Source of the DNA: Sedimenticola thiotaurini
GTDB lineage: Bacteria > Pseudomonadota > Gammaproteobacteria > Chromatiales > Chromatiaceae
Reading direction: 5' to 3'
Length of the DNA stretch: 64,000 bases
Assembly: GCA_007713595.1 (NCBI GenBank)
Contig: VMRY01000003.1
Span: 248,001-312,000 of the forward strand
Positions 48,710 through 58,725 of the stretch are shown in pieces (positions within the stretch are counted from its first letter, which is position 1; every line of letters begins with the position of its first letter). Below the pieces are notes generated by a model. That model was not told the DNA's origin. It saw nothing but the letters and a program-made list of their open reading frames with translations, and did not search any database. The translations under genes were made by a program, and so were the position numbers.

Positions 48710-49288
48710 TTACCAGTTCTCTGCCAGCAGTTCGAAATGGGCCTGCGGATGCAGGCAAGCTGGGCAGACATTGGGCGCCGCCTCGGCCTCATGCAGATAA
48801 CCGCAGTTACGACAGCGCCAGACCACCTTGCCATCGCGTTTGAACACCTTGCCTACCTCAAGATTATCCGCCAAAGTTTTATACTGCTTGCCGTGCTGCT
48901 TCTCCGCAATACTGATGGCATCAAAGGCAGCTGCCACCTGTTTAAAACCCTCTTCACGGGCGACCTTGGCAAAAGCGGGATACATCTCGGTCCACTCATG
49001 CTCTTCTCCCGCTGCCGCCGCACGCAGGTTTTCAAGGGTTGTCCCAATCATTCCTGCAGGGAAGGTCTCCGTAATCTCCACATCGCCGCCTTCAAGAAAT
49101 TTGAAGAAGCGTTTGGCGTGCTCCTTCTCCTGATTGGCGGTCTCTTCAAAGATGGTGGCGATCTGTACCAGACCCTCTTTACGCGCCGCACCTGCAAAGT
49201 AGGTGTAGCGATTCCTCGCCTGAGATTCGCCGGCAAAGGCGATCAGCAGATTCTTTTCTGTTTGCGAACCCTTGATACTTTTTTCCAT
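48710..49288 (-). CDS. Rubrerythrin
   Basis: Non-heme diiron peroxidase protecting against hydrogen peroxide, 192 aa. The ferritin-like four-helix domain supplies the diiron ligands in FAGESQARNRYTYFA (near residue 17), EETANQEKEHAKRF (near 48), EEHEWTEMYPAFAKVA (near 94) and IAEKQHGKQYKTL (near 126). The C-terminal rubredoxin-like domain has WRCRNCGY and NVCPACLHPQAHF, giving the Fe(Cys)4 site. A GGGAG ribosome site precedes the ATG. It is typical of organisms living at oxic-anoxic interfaces. Confidence 0.95.
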   Translation of the reverse strand: MEKSIKGSQTEKNLLIAFAGESQARNRYTYFAGAARKEGLVQIATIFEETANQEKEHAKRFFKFLEGGDVEITETFPAGMIGTTLENLRAAAAGEEHEWTEMYPAFAKVAREEGFKQVAAAFDAISIAEKQHGKQYKTLADNLEVGKVFKRDGKVVWRCRNCGYLHEAEAAPNVCPACLHPQAHFELLAENW

Positions 49289-49333
49289 GCTATAACTCCC
49301 AAAACCATATGATGCTTCAGGTTTATAGTAACG

Positions 49334-50248
49334 CTAAATTCGACGTGAATACCACTTGGAGAGATAAGTAGCCAACAGAATCCCGAAGAAGATGGTGACC
49401 ATGCCAACAACATGATACGGCCGGAATGCCTCACCCAGAAAGATTACCGCCAGCAGACTGGCAAAGACGGAAATCAGATTGCAGTAAAGCCCCGCCTGAT
49501 TGGCACCACCAATCAAGACCGCTTTGTTCCAGAAATAGTAGGAGAGGATAGAGGGGAAGATCGCCACATAACCAAGTATCAGCAGTGTATCCCGGTTCAG
49601 GCTCAGAGTTTCACGGCCACTGATATCCCAGAGGTAGAAGGGCAGAATCCCTATGGTACCCATAAAAATCAGTAGTAGCAGCAGGCCCAGCTTATCCAGT
49701 TCAGCGGGTAGTTTTTTCACCAGTACCGAGTAGAGCGCAAAACCAAACACCGCTGTCAGCATCAACAGATCGCCAGGGTTGAGTTGCAATCCCAGCAACA
49801 GATTCCAATCACCCTTTGATATCACTACAGCGACACCAATCAGCGCCAGCAGCATACCCAACTTCTGCAACCCATTTGCCCGCTCCTGACCAAACAGCCA
49901 GGTGAGCAGAAAGACATCCAGCGGCATGGTGGCACTCACTACACCCACATTGATGGCCGTTGTCCATTGCAGCGCCAGATATTGAAACGAGTTGTAGAGT
50001 GAGACACTAAGAAAGGCGAGCAAGCAGAGTAACCCGATATGTTTTCGGTAATAGGCAAAATCCCGCAGACACACCCGCCAGGCAAAGGGCAACAGGATAA
50101 AAAAGGCCAGCACCCAGCGCCAGAAAGAGAGTTCAATCCCTGACATAAAATTCAGCGCATACTTTCCCACCACCGCATTGCCACCCCAGAACAGGGTAGT
50201 CAGGACCAGCAGTAGCGCAGGCTGCTCAAGCAACCGTAAGGATTTCAA
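49334..50248 (-). CDS. EamA/DMT-family transporter
   Basis: Drug/metabolite transporter superfamily protein, 304 aa. There are ten predicted membrane helices in two EamA repeats: repeat 1 from TLFWGGNAVVGKYALNFMSG, repeat 2 from GDLLMLTAVFGFALYSVLVK. The substrate is unknown; metabolite or amino-acid export is usual. The first in-frame start is a TTG at 50248, overlapping the stop of the upstream dehydrogenase-like gene by four bases (TTGA), with only a weak ribosome site. Translational coupling would explain the poor start. Confidence 0.87.
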   Translation of the reverse strand: MKSLRLLEQPALLLVLTTLFWGGNAVVGKYALNFMSGIELSFWRWVLAFFILLPFAWRVCLRDFAYYRKHIGLLCLLAFLSVSLYNSFQYLALQWTTAINVGVVSATMPLDVFLLTWLFGQERANGLQKLGMLLALIGVAVVISKGDWNLLLGLQLNPGDLLMLTAVFGFALYSVLVKKLPAELDKLGLLLLLIFMGTIGILPFYLWDISGRETLSLNRDTLLILGYVAIFPSILSYYFWNKAVLIGGANQAGLYCNLISVFASLLAVIFLGEAFRPYHVVGMVTIFFGILLATYLSKWYSRRI

Positions 50249-51354
50249 CAGGCACCTGACTCAAAGTCCGCAACACTCACTTCAATTAAGGCGGAGGCCT
50301 GTATCGCTTCGGGCAAAGAGGCGACACAATCTGCTATCACCAGTGCCGCATTGGCTGCAAATGCCCCATGCTCACTCATGAATTGGTCCAACCCGGCACT
50401 CTGCTGCCTGATCATCTCCCGTACTATGGAGTGGGTACCCAGGGTCTCCCCGGGAAATTTATGCAGCAGATAGGCAAACGCAAAGGCGATGTTGGTCATA
50501 CCCTGAATTGAAATTCTTGGCAGGCCAGCTGCCACCGCCAGCCTGGCCGCATAGACCGCATCGATCACCGCGTGATGAATACTGAAACCCTGGTCCCAGC
50601 AATCCTGCGCGATCCCTTTACTCAAACCCACATCCCATTGACGGGTACCACCGGCACCGCCGTTGAGAAAACTCAGATAATCGGTTTGGGCAGCGCCGCC
50701 CAACTTGCCCTGGTTGAAGCAATCTGCATGGATAGCAGCCGCAGTGGCGATACCGTTCAAACCATTAAACACCATGTGATGACCAATCAGTTTCGTGACC
50801 GCTCCGGCGGAGGGGGAGGGACCAAAAAATTTCGGGTGACCGAGCCGTTTCAATAACGGCAACAGGCGCTGGTAGATTGACTCATCTCCACTGGCCAGAA
50901 TCAACATTCCTTTGGGATCGGCACCCCCCAGCTGGGCCCCCAGAGGCCCACCCGTGAGCGGGTAGTTGATGTAATCCACCTGCTGATCAGAGCAGAACTG
51001 AAAGGCCGCTTCGGCAAAATCGGGGCTCACCGTCGAGAGATGCAGAATAAAGGGTCGCCCGGTGGAAACCTGCTTCAGCCGTTGGGTCAGTTCAGCAATA
51101 ATCTGAACATCGTCACCGTTCTTGCCGGCACAGACCACCACGCCATCCAGATCGCCCTCACCGACAAGCCCTTCTAGGGTGGCTACCAGCTCAGCCCCAT
51201 GATTTCTCCAGTCAGCACGGTACTGATCACGACTGCCGCCTCGGGTACCCCGGTCCTGAACGCGCAGCACGGCAGCTGGGCCACCCTGTTCCAGATGGGT
51301 TGCGGCGGGTCCCGCCATCATTCCCAAGCCACCTACATACGCGAGTTTCAACAT
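50245..51354 (-). CDS. NAD(P)-dependent dehydrogenase, 3-hydroxyisobutyrate dehydrogenase family-like
   Basis: 369-aa protein resembling the beta-hydroxyacid dehydrogenase family. The N-terminal Rossmann loop is YVGGLGMMAGPAATHLEQGG, and the NAD-binding part continues to about residue 150 with LHLSTVSPDFAEAAFQF and YINYPLTGGPLGAQLGGADP. The latter resembles the substrate-binding GGxxGA motif. GPSPSAGAVTKLIGHHMVFN near 185 contains the family's catalytic lysine. It is longer than usual (about 290-300 aa), mostly from an expanded first domain and a helical C-terminus. The ATG at 51354 with AGGA upstream is chosen over a frame reaching 51414. Substrate unknown; co-transcribed with the EamA gene. 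Confidence 0.78.
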   Translation of the reverse strand: MLKLAYVGGLGMMAGPAATHLEQGGPAAVLRVQDRGTRGGSRDQYRADWRNHGAELVATLEGLVGEGDLDGVVVCAGKNGDDVQIIAELTQRLKQVSTGRPFILHLSTVSPDFAEAAFQFCSDQQVDYINYPLTGGPLGAQLGGADPKGMLILASGDESIYQRLLPLLKRLGHPKFFGPSPSAGAVTKLIGHHMVFNGLNGIATAAAIHADCFNQGKLGGAAQTDYLSFLNGGAGGTRQWDVGLSKGIAQDCWDQGFSIHHAVIDAVYAARLAVAAGLPRISIQGMTNIAFAFAYLLHKFPGETLGTHSIVREMIRQQSAGLDQFMSEHGAFAANAALVIADCVASLPEAIQASALIEVSVADFESGAC

Positions 51355-51479
51355 ACTGGTTTTCCTAGTCACTGAAGGGTCTTTTAAAAAACGCATCTTA
51401 GCAGAACTTTGCACGCGGTATCCGTTACAGATAGGGTGGGTTTTGGCAAGTTTGCAATTGCAGGGGAATCACCGATAGA

Positions 51480-52382
51480 GTGAGCGGTCATAATCACAAC
51501 AGCACACCAGGGATAAAGGGAAAAGCATTGATCATTAAGCCGGTTAAGTGGTTACTGTTGAGCCTGCTTCTGCTGGGTATGATTGGCTGTGCCTGGAAGA
51601 CTTGGGAACAGGCGACTGCCTATGAACACCAAACCCTGCAAATCATTCAGCAACTGCAGGCAGAGACACAACTGGAGAACAGCGGGCGAGAACTACTTGA
51701 AGCGCTTAGCTTCGGTCTGTATGACGGTTATTCCAAACAGCTGGAACAGTTGAATCAGCAAAAGGAACTGCAGGCCGCCTATAAAACATCCGTCGAGCAA
51801 TTAACTGCCCTGTTTCTACTCTTTGCCGGCAGTTTCATGTTGATTGCCTGGCTGGCTCAACGCAAGGCCGGTGATCTCGGCTACGCCATGCTGACCATCT
51901 CGGTAATCGCCCTGGCAGTAGGCCTCACTACGCCGATCCTGTCGGTCGAAGCGAGTAAGGAGCTGCCTGTACTGGGTGATACGGTACTGCAGTTTCAATC
52001 CAAGGGTATCCTGACAACAATCACAGGACTCTGGGAACATGGTAATCAGTGGTTGGCGCTGTTGTTACTGATGTTCAGTGTATTACTGCCGCTTTTGAAA
52101 ACCACTGTTGCCTGGTTAACCCTGTTCAGCCGTACTCATCACATCTCACTGCAGGGTCTGCACCTGAGCCGACATCTGGGTAAGTGGTCGATGGCAGATG
52201 TATTTGTGGTCGCCATCCTGGTGGTGTTTTTTTCCAGCAACCAGGGGGGTTTGACGCAGGCCGAGGTTCAGGCTGGGCTCTGGTTCTTCGCGATCTATGT
52301 TGTCCTGTCGCTACTAGGTTCCCAACTCATCGCAAAAGCACTGAAACAACTACCTGAGCTGAACAAACCCTCAATGGAATGA
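51480..52382 (+). CDS. PqiA-like membrane protein
   Basis: 300-aa inner-membrane protein that I place near the paraquat-inducible protein A (PqiA) family. One helix lies at about residues 22-38. A Gln/Glu-rich, probably coiled-coil periplasmic stretch (residues 45-105) follows. Then four helices come in the PqiA pattern, including LGYAMLTISVIALAVGLTTP and WLALLLLMFSVLLPLLKTTV, then KWSMADVFVVAILVVFF, a motif I associate with PqiA. The start is the GTG at 51480 with AGGGGAA 11 bases before; no better start is seen. The 3' end overlaps the convergent NERD-like gene by 12 bases. Confidence 0.8.
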   Translation: MSGHNHNSTPGIKGKALIIKPVKWLLLSLLLLGMIGCAWKTWEQATAYEHQTLQIIQQLQAETQLENSGRELLEALSFGLYDGYSKQLEQLNQQKELQAAYKTSVEQLTALFLLFAGSFMLIAWLAQRKAGDLGYAMLTISVIALAVGLTTPILSVEASKELPVLGDTVLQFQSKGILTTITGLWEHGNQWLALLLLMFSVLLPLLKTTVAWLTLFSRTHHISLQGLHLSRHLGKWSMADVFVVAILVVFFSSNQGGLTQAEVQAGLWFFAIYVVLSLLGSQLIAKALKQLPELNKPSME

Positions 52383-52940
52383 GAGCATCTTCGCCTTGGT
52401 CAAAAGCAAATCCCAAGTCAGTTCATAGCTGGATGGAACCACCTGCTTGCGCCGCTGTTTAGGTAGATCACTCAGCAGGCAGGCACCCTCCGGCTTATCC
52501 TTAGGAAAGGTACAATCGCCGGCGAACAGCACAATACCGCTGACGGGAATGGCCGGAACCAGGGATTTGACAGTGGCACAGAGGAGGTGAATTTCATGCA
52601 ATGGATTGGTAAATCGGTGTGAACTACCCCGTAGCATCTGGGTCCACTGGTCTGTGTCCTTGCCGCCAAAGATGTTGCCATCGAACCAGTTCAGTGTAAT
52701 GAGCAGGATCCCCTTATGGGTCAGCACCACATAGTCCGCCGCGACTACCCCATCGATGCCGTCTGGAACCAGGAGTCCCTGATGGACTTTTGGACCTAAC
52801 CGTTTTACCGCCCGACGAATCTGTCGCTGTTTAAGTGCCACCCCCAGTTTTTTCCGCGCAAAGAAGAGCAGTAGCAGGCTAGTCAGCAGAGCCACAGCGA
52901 TAAACAACCAAAGGCTTTGTGCAGGAGTCAGGGCAGACAT
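52371..52940 (-). CDS. Membrane-anchored NERD-like protein, catalytic motif missing
   Basis: 189-aa protein with one N-terminal membrane helix (residues 8-27). The soluble part resembles the nuclease-related (NERD) domain: IDGVVAADYVVLTHKGILLI near residue 63, then a GNIFGGKDTDQW segment and later PVSGIVLFAGDCTFP. In active NERD proteins the strand after the HKG turn carries E-x-K (IETKN); here it reads ITLNW, so both catalytic residues appear replaced. It is therefore a degenerate or non-nuclease relative. The ribosome site is weak. It overlaps the PqiA-like gene by 12 bases tail to tail. Confidence 0.68.
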   Translation of the reverse strand: MSALTPAQSLWLFIAVALLTSLLLLFFARKKLGVALKQRQIRRAVKRLGPKVHQGLLVPDGIDGVVAADYVVLTHKGILLITLNWFDGNIFGGKDTDQWTQMLRGSSHRFTNPLHEIHLLCATVKSLVPAIPVSGIVLFAGDCTFPKDKPEGACLLSDLPKQRRKQVVPSSYELTWDLLLTKAKMLSFH

Positions 52941-53093
52941 GGGAATTTAAAACAGTCCATCAAGAGAGTACAGACCCATCAATCGATCAGGTAAAAGGGT
53001 TTCAGTAGCCGGCAAGTTTGGCCAACTACGTCGGCCAGAACAACCTTTTTTTCGTCTATATCACAACCAGCGCCCACTCTGACAGATTGCTGG

Positions 53094-54473
53094 TTATTTA
53101 CCAATACAAAAACTGCTGAATATCTCTCCGAGTAGATCATCGGAGGTGAACTCACCCGTAATCTCACTCAGGGCATGCTGCGCCTGACGAAGATCCTCTG
53201 CCAGGAGTTCACCAGAACCACTCCCTTCTAAAGCTGACTTGCCTGTAAGTAGGTGCTGACTAGCACGCTTGATTGCATCCAGATGCCGACGTCGGGCAAT
53301 AAATTCGCCCTCCTGCCCGGAACTGAACCCCATGCACTGCTTCAGGTGCTCGGTGAGCAGTTCAACACCCACGCCAAGCTTCGCCGATAGGGCAATCTCG
53401 CTGCTGCCACCGCTCTCCCGGATCCCGGGTTCGGTGCCACTCTGATCAATCTTGTTGCGTATGAAGGTGACGGGAATAGCAGCTGGCAGCAGGGCAGGAT
53501 CAAAACCGCTGTGGTCTGGATCAAGATGATCATCAAAGATCCAGAGGATACGATCCGCCTTGGCAATCTCGGCCTTGGCCCGACGGATGCCTTCCTGTTC
53601 CACCTGATCCAGACTCTCCCGCAAGCCTGCGGTATCAATCAGGTGAAGGGGCATGCCATCGATCTGAATCTGCTCACGCAGCAGATCCCGTGTGGTGCCG
53701 GGAATAGCCGTAACAATGGCGGAGTCCCGACCGGCCAGGGCATTCAGCAGACTCGATTTACCGGCATTGGGCCGACCCGCAATTACCAGGGTCATACCAT
53801 CCCGCATCAGGCGTCCGAGCTGGGCACTCTTTTCCACATTCTGAACAGCCTGGATGATCTCAGCGAGGTCACCCGCCACCTTGCCGTCGGAGAGGAAATC
53901 GATCTCCTCTTCTGGAAAATCGATGGCTGCCTCTACATACATACGCAGCAGGATAAGCTGCTCAACCAGCAGATGAACCCGTTTGGAAAATTCGCCCTCC
54001 AGCGAACGTACTGCCAGACGTGCGGCAGATGCTGTTCCACTCTCAATCAGATCGGCTATCGCCTCGGCCTGGGTCAAGTCGAGTTTACCGTTGCTGAATG
54101 CGCGCTGGCTGAACTCACCTGGATGCGCCAGGCGTACACCGCAATTGAGTACCTGTTGCAGCAACAGATCCAGTACCACAGGTCCGCCATGACCTTGCAG
54201 TTCCAGCACGTCCTCCCCGGTGAATGAGTTGGGGCCCGGGAAAAACAGAACCAAGCCCTCATCCAGCACTTCACCTTCCTGATCGCGAAATCGGGAAAAC
54301 TGGGCATAGCGTGGTTTGGGGGGGGTTGCGGTTATCTGTCTGGCGACCTTGGAAACCAGTGGACCCGATATCCGGATAATGCCCACCCCGCCGATTCCAG
54401 GCGGGGTGGCAATAGCAGCGATGGTCTCCTGTGTCACCACAGGTTGATCACCATCAGGACTTAGCGGTGGCAT
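53094..54473 (-). CDS. mnmE: tRNA modification GTPase MnmE
   Basis: GTPase that with MnmG modifies wobble uridine, 459 aa. The folate-binding N-domain carries [20 protein letters not shown] at residues 18-37. The inserted G domain has [20 protein letters not shown] near 231, DTAGLRES near 278 and the NKID box near 343. The C-terminus ends in FCIGK, with the conserved Cys of the C-I-G-K motif. The ATG at 54473 overlaps the end of yidC by 20 bases; internal GTG codons 12 and 13 could also start it. It continues the rpmH-rnpA-yidC-mnmE order. Confidence 0.97.
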   Translation of the reverse strand: MPPLSPDGDQPVVTQETIAAIATPPGIGGVGIIRISGPLVSKVARQITATPPKPRYAQFSRFRDQEGEVLDEGLVLFFPGPNSFTGEDVLELQGHGGPVVLDLLLQQVLNCGVRLAHPGEFSQRAFSNGKLDLTQAEAIADLIESGTASAARLAVRSLEGEFSKRVHLLVEQLILLRMYVEAAIDFPEEEIDFLSDGKVAGDLAEIIQAVQNVEKSAQLGRLMRDGMTLVIAGRPNAGKSSLLNALAGRDSAIVTAIPGTTRDLLREQIQIDGMPLHLIDTAGLRESLDQVEQEGIRRAKAEIAKADRILWIFDDHLDPDHSGFDPALLPAAIPVTFIRNKIDQSGTEPGIRESGGSSEIALSAKLGVGVELLTEHLKQCMGFSSGQEGEFIARRRHLDAIKRASQHLLTGKSALEGSGSGELLAEDLRQAQHALSEITGEFTSDDLLGEIFSSFCIGK

Positions 54474-56145
54474 TCTCTATCTGGCGGGTGATATACCACT
54501 GCTGGGCAATCGAGAGGGTGTTATTGGTCACCCAGTAAAGCACCAACCCTGAAGGGAAGAAGGCAAAGAAAACGGTAAATACAAACGGCAAGGCCATCAT
54601 AATCTTGGCTTGCATGGGATCCGGTGGGGCCGGGTTCAGCTTCTGCTGAATGAACATGGTGATACCCATGATCAGCGGCAACACGAAATAGGGATCTTTG
54701 GTCGCCAGATCCTCTATCCAGAAGATGAAGGGTGCCTGACGCATCTCGACACTCTCCAGCAATACCCAGTAAAGCGAGATAAAGACGGGGATCTGCACCA
54801 GAATAGGAAGACAGCCACCAAGCGGGTTGATCTTCTCTTTTTTGTAGAGCTCCATCATGGCCGCATTCAGGCGGGTTTTATCCTCACCGAAGCGATCCTT
54901 CAGTGCCTGAATGCGCGGGGTCATGCGACGCATGTTGGCCATGGATTTGTAGCTGGCCTCAGAGAGCTTGAAAAAGGCCAGCTTGATCAGCAGAGTCAGC
55001 AGGATAATGGACAGGCCCCAGTTAACAACTACTGCCTGGATATGTTTCAACAGCCAGAAAATAGGTTGTGCAATCACCGTCAGCCAGCCGTAGTCCACGC
55101 TGAGATCCAACCCTTTAGAGATCGCCTTCAGCTCATCCTGAAGTTTTGGGCTGGCAACAAAACCGGTTGTAAAGTTATACCCTGATCCACTTGCAACTGA
55201 AACTGAGGGTGTATAGGCACCCAATACATAACGATTACCCGGCAGGGTATTGGTATAAAAGGTCCCCTGCTGATCTTGCGGTGGAATCCATGCGCCCAGG
55301 AAGTAGTGCTGCAGCATGGCGATCCAGCCGCCTTTCACTGACCGCTCCAGCTTGGACTCTTCCATCGCATCAAATTTGATCTTTTCGTATTTGTTCTCTT
55401 CGCTGTAAATGGCGCCGCCGGTGTAGGTATAGATCAATTTAGAAGTGGCACCCTTACTTTCTGGGGGTGTACGCATCAGCTGACGATACTCACGACCTAC
55501 CCAGGGTTTATCAGATCCATTTTCAACCATGTGTTGCACGGTCACCAGATAAGTGCCACGGTGATAAGTAAAGCGTTTGGTGACCTTCACCCCATCCGGA
55601 CTGGTCCAGAAGAGATCAACCTGCAATTCGTCTTGACCGTCGGCCATCGTAAAACTATTGGCACTGACCTGATACGGGGTCTCATGACTGGGGGCACTGC
55701 TTCCTTCCCCGCCAATCAACCCGGATTGGGCTACAAAAAGATCCGGTATATCCGGTTTCATCAGCTGGAAACTGTTCTTTTTATCTCCGAGGCTGGCGGG
55801 ATATTTATTCAAGAACACCTTGCGGATATTGCCGCCTACCGTACCGATTTCCATCGTATAGAGGTCAGTTTTGACGGAGACAGAAGGTACGGAAAGAGGT
55901 GTTGCGGATGCTGACTGGGGAACCACCGAGTTTGAAGAGATAACCGGGACGGCCGTGCTGCTACTCTCTGTCCCGGGTACCGCGGTAGTCGGAATGCTGC
56001 TTGGCGTAGAGTTACTCGCCGCAGATTGAGTGGTAGTGGTCGCTGCTATCTGCGGTTTCGGACCATAGTCCTTTTCCCATGCCTGCCAAATCATCATCAA
56101 AATGAAGGCCAATGAAAAAAATAGTATCAGGCGAAGGTTATCCAT
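54454..56145 (-). CDS. yidC: Membrane protein insertase YidC
   Basis: Inserts and folds inner-membrane proteins with or without Sec, 563 aa. The N-terminal anchor [20 protein letters not shown] is followed by a Ser/Thr/Pro-rich linker of about 60 residues. The large periplasmic domain runs from about 85 to 335. The conserved five-helix insertase core is at about 350-555, including [20 protein letters not shown] and [23 protein letters not shown] 56145 is chosen over a TTG at 56157 by comparison with E. coli YidC and a GAGAG site. The gap to rnpA is 97 bp and contains no yidD frame. Confidence 0.97.
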   Translation of the reverse strand: MDNLRLILFFSLAFILMMIWQAWEKDYGPKPQIAATTTTQSAASNSTPSSIPTTAVPGTESSSTAVPVISSNSVVPQSASATPLSVPSVSVKTDLYTMEIGTVGGNIRKVFLNKYPASLGDKKNSFQLMKPDIPDLFVAQSGLIGGEGSSAPSHETPYQVSANSFTMADGQDELQVDLFWTSPDGVKVTKRFTYHRGTYLVTVQHMVENGSDKPWVGREYRQLMRTPPESKGATSKLIYTYTGGAIYSEENKYEKIKFDAMEESKLERSVKGGWIAMLQHYFLGAWIPPQDQQGTFYTNTLPGNRYVLGAYTPSVSVASGSGYNFTTGFVASPKLQDELKAISKGLDLSVDYGWLTVIAQPIFWLLKHIQAVVVNWGLSIILLTLLIKLAFFKLSEASYKSMANMRRMTPRIQALKDRFGEDKTRLNAAMMELYKKEKINPLGGCLPILVQIPVFISLYWVLLESVEMRQAPFIFWIEDLATKDPYFVLPLIMGITMFIQQKLNPAPPDPMQAKIMMALPFVFTVFFAFFPSGLVLYWVTNNTLSIAQQWYITRQIENATAKS

Positions 56146-56242
56146 GGATTCTCTCAAACTCGAATTTTGGAAATGGTGTCTGCTGATCGGGCAAAAGCAG
56201 TATTATGAACTGAAAAGCCAATTTAGCGGAGATTTTTTGATC

Positions 56243-56614
56243 TCAGCTCCTGGCGTCCGATAAAGTCTGTAGCGCACGCGACCAATGCTTGTCCAGAGAT
56301 TCACGGAGTCGCTGCTTATCATCCAGCTTGACACCGCGTCCGCACAAGACAACAAAATCGAAACCTGCCAACTCCTGCTGTCGCAGTCGAAAACTCTCTC
56401 GTACGACCCGCTTGACCAGATTTCTATCAACGGCTCTTTTCAGGATTTTTTTCGCAATCGCCGCACCCAGACGGGCATGACTCTTGCCATTGGCCAGAAA
56501 GAGAACAGTAAAGTTTCGGTCTGATGATCTGCGGGACTTTTGGAAGACCTGCTTAAACTCCGCTGGTTTAAGTAACCGCAGATCCCGACCAAAACTCGCT
56601 TTGCTATTGGGCAA
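56243..56614 (-). CDS. rnpA: Ribonuclease P protein component (TTG start)
   Basis: Protein subunit of RNase P, which matures tRNA 5' ends, 123 aa. It starts at a TTG (56614) giving LPNSKASFGRDLRLLKPAEF; the frame is stopped seven codons upstream and no ATG lies in the first part, so TTG is the only sensible start. The central basic motif KRAVDRNLVKRVVRESFR near residues 58-75 is the family's RNR signature. AAIAKKILKRAV precedes it. It lies 20 bp after rpmH on the same strand. Confidence 0.95.
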   Translation of the reverse strand: MPNSKASFGRDLRLLKPAEFKQVFQKSRRSSDRNFTVLFLANGKSHARLGAAIAKKILKRAVDRNLVKRVVRESFRLRQQELAGFDFVVLCGRGVKLDDKQRLRESLDKHWSRALQTLSDARS

Positions 56615-56634
56615 AGAAGATCGTTGGCTCTATT

Positions 56635-56769
56635 TTAGAGTCCGAGACGATCACGGCCCTTAGCACGACGTGCGCTGATGACCTTACGACCGTTGCGCGT
56701 TGCCATACGGGCACGGAAACCGTGGGTACGTGCACGCTTCAGATTGCTGGGCTGAAAGGTTCTTTTCAT
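56635..56769 (-). CDS. rpmH: 50S ribosomal protein L34
   Basis: 44-aa ribosomal protein L34, very basic: [20 protein letters not shown] followed by [20 protein letters not shown] and RLGL. It is the usual neighbour of rnpA at the origin, and the ATG is at 56769-56767. The sequence matches the family along its whole length. Confidence 0.98.
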   Translation of the reverse strand: MKRTFQPSNLKRARTHGFRARMATRNGRKVISARRAKGRDRLGL

Positions 56770-56851
56770 GACTTGATACCGGTTAAATTGGGTTATTAAA
56801 GCTCTTCTCAACCGAAATCGGTAGAAAAATGCCCCTGATAAAAGGGCGCGT

Positions 56852-56881
56852 ATGTTACGATGCGCAGAGGGTTGATGTCAA
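56852..56881 (-). promoter_or_regulatory. Sigma-70 promoter of rpmH-rnpA
   Basis: On the minus strand TTGACA (56881-56876), an 18-bp spacer and TAACAT (56857-56852), about 85 bp upstream of rpmH. The -35 is perfect and the -10 moderate. Confidence 0.7.
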
Positions 56882-57097
56882 CCTAAACAGGCCGCTGCTG
56901 ATCACGCTAAGTTCATGATTTAGCACAAACTATATACAAAGAAATGTGCGCTCATTTAAATGGGTAAAAAAGTGTACAGTTTTACCAGGATAAACATTTT
57001 TTGAAAGAGGAAAAAACTAATAAATACAGTTATATATATAGATTATTTGCACATAGCAGACCAAATAAAAAATCCCCTACTTTTGATCAAAACAAGC

Positions 57098-57106
57098 TGT
57101 GGATAA
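57098..57106 (-). promoter_or_regulatory. DnaA box (perfect), upstream of dnaA
   Basis: TGTGGATAA on the plus strand is the exact complement of the TTATCCACA high-affinity DnaA box. Confidence 0.85.
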
Positions 57107-57311
57107 GTCAACTAAAGCAGAGTAAACTCACGCCAGCGCCTACGAACTACCGTACCTAAGACAGGATAAATAAGCCCAGGAATATTGGGGCTTACAAATA
57201 ACAGTTGCCTGTTAAAACGGAATAAATGAAATACCGCGCATCATCCTCAGAGACTGACATTAATTTTCAGTAATGGTCCACTCACTTCAGTAACAGCAAA
57301 GCGGGTAGCAT

Positions 57312-58670
57312 GTGAATTTTTGGAGCAAGTGTACAGATCGTCTTGAAAATGATCTTCCTCAGCAGCAATTCAATACCTGGATTCGCCCGCTTCAATCGGT
57401 GGAGGATGGTCATTCCATACGTCTGTTAGCGCCTAATCAGTTTGTCCTCAATTGGGTGCAGAACCATTACTTGAATGATATCACGGAGTACCTGCAGAAC
57501 ATTGCAGGAACCAATGCGCCCACTATCTCGCTTGAAATTGGCTCACGCAATACAACGAAAAGTGGCGGCCCGGAAACTGGACACATCCAGGGACAAAAAA
57601 GAGAGTCTGCAAAACGCATTCGGCTGGTCGACGAACAACCCCCCATGCCAAGCAATCTTAATCCAAACTTCGTTTTTGAAACCTTTGTTGAGGGTAAATC
57701 GAATCAACTGGCCAGGGCAGCCTCTATTCAGATTGGCGAAAATCCAGGCACCGCCTATAACCCTCTCTTTATCTACGGTGGCGTCGGTTTGGGAAAGACC
57801 CATCTGATGCATGCTGTCGGTAATATGATTGTTAAGACCAACCCCAGTGCCCGGGTCGTCTATGTTCACTCCGAGGGCTTTGTGGCACAGATGGTTAAGG
57901 CTTTGCAGCACAACACCATTGATGACTTCAAACGACGGTTTCGTGGAGTCAATGCGCTTCTTATCGACGATGTTCAATTCTTCGCGGGAAAAGAACGTTC
58001 TCAAGAGGAATTTTTTCATACCTTCAATGCTCTGTTTGAGTCCCAACAGCAGATCATCCTCTCAAGTGACCGCTTTCCAAAAGAGGTTACAGGCTTGGAG
58101 GAGCGGCTGAAATCCCGTTTTGGCTGGGGCCTGACCGTTGCCATAGAACCACCCGATCTCGAGACCCGTGTCGCTATTCTGAAAAGCAAGGCTGACCAGC
58201 TGTTTGGGGTTGATCTACCCAATGAAGTGGCCTTTTTCATAGGCAAGCGGGTACGCTCCAATATTCGCGAACTGGAGGGCGCACTGAGAAGAATCATTGC
58301 AAATGCAGAGTTTACCGGTCGTGCCATAACCCAGGAATTTGCCAAGGATGCCCTGCGCGATATGCTGGCAGCACAAGATAAGCAGGTCACTATAGAAAAT
58401 ATTCAAAAGACCGTAGCAGAATACTTTAAGATACGTACTTCTGAGCTGCTTTCAGCAAAGCGGAGTCGGACCATTGCCAGACCGAGACAGATTGCCATGG
58501 CCCTGGCCAAAGAGTTAACCAATCACAGTCTCCCGGAGATTGGCGAGGCCTTTGGCGGACGTGATCATACAACTGTGCTGTATGCGACACGTAAAATTGC
58601 TGAATTGAAGGAGAGTGATCACCGGGTGGAAGAGGACTATGCAAACCTGTTAAGAACCCTCACCAGTTAG
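57312..58670 (+). CDS. dnaA: Chromosomal replication initiator protein DnaA
   Basis: ATP-dependent initiator that binds DnaA boxes and opens the origin, 452 aa. Domain I begins [20 protein letters not shown]. The linker domain II runs about 85-115. Domain III (AAA+) has Walker [17 protein letters not shown] near 155 and Walker [21 protein letters not shown] near 218. Domain IV has the DnaA-box-reading signature near the C-terminus ([14 protein letters not shown]). The start is a GTG at 57312; the ATG two bases earlier is immediately followed by a stop. Perfect DnaA boxes on both sides suggest autoregulation. Confidence 0.98.
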   Translation: MNFWSKCTDRLENDLPQQQFNTWIRPLQSVEDGHSIRLLAPNQFVLNWVQNHYLNDITEYLQNIAGTNAPTISLEIGSRNTTKSGGPETGHIQGQKRESAKRIRLVDEQPPMPSNLNPNFVFETFVEGKSNQLARAASIQIGENPGTAYNPLFIYGGVGLGKTHLMHAVGNMIVKTNPSARVVYVHSEGFVAQMVKALQHNTIDDFKRRFRGVNALLIDDVQFFAGKERSQEEFFHTFNALFESQQQIILSSDRFPKEVTGLEERLKSRFGWGLTVAIEPPDLETRVAILKSKADQLFGVDLPNEVAFFIGKRVRSNIRELEGALRRIIANAEFTGRAITQEFAKDALRDMLAAQDKQVTIENIQKTVAEYFKIRTSELLSAKRSRTIARPRQIAMALAKELTNHSLPEIGEAFGGRDHTTVLYATRKIAELKESDHRVEEDYANLLRTLTS

Positions 58671-58679
58671 TGTGGATAA
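58671..58679 (-). promoter_or_regulatory. DnaA box (perfect), directly after dnaA stop
   Basis: TGTGGATAA immediately follows the dnaA TAG stop codon; it is an exact high-affinity box in the inverse orientation. Confidence 0.85.
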
Positions 58680-58716
58680 ACTGTTGATGTTTTCACAACA
58701 AAACAGCATGCTTAAG

Positions 58717-58725
58717 TTATCCACA
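58717..58725 (+). promoter_or_regulatory. DnaA box (perfect), dnaA-dnaN gap
   Basis: TTATCCACA, an exact consensus box in the direct orientation, facing the inverted box 37 bases upstream. Confidence 0.85.

Larger units (their letters stand above)
56770..57311. other. oriC: Candidate origin of replication, rpmH-dnaA intergenic region
   Basis: This 542-bp AT-rich gap separates leftward rpmH from rightward dnaA, the classic oriC position in Pseudomonas-type chromosomes. One perfect DnaA box (TGTGGATAA, 57098-57106) is present, with an AT-rich possible unwinding stretch at 57020-57055 (TAAATACAGTTATATATATA). Only weaker box-like sequences are seen otherwise. Additional perfect boxes lie after dnaA, so the functional origin could include both gaps. 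Confidence 0.65.
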
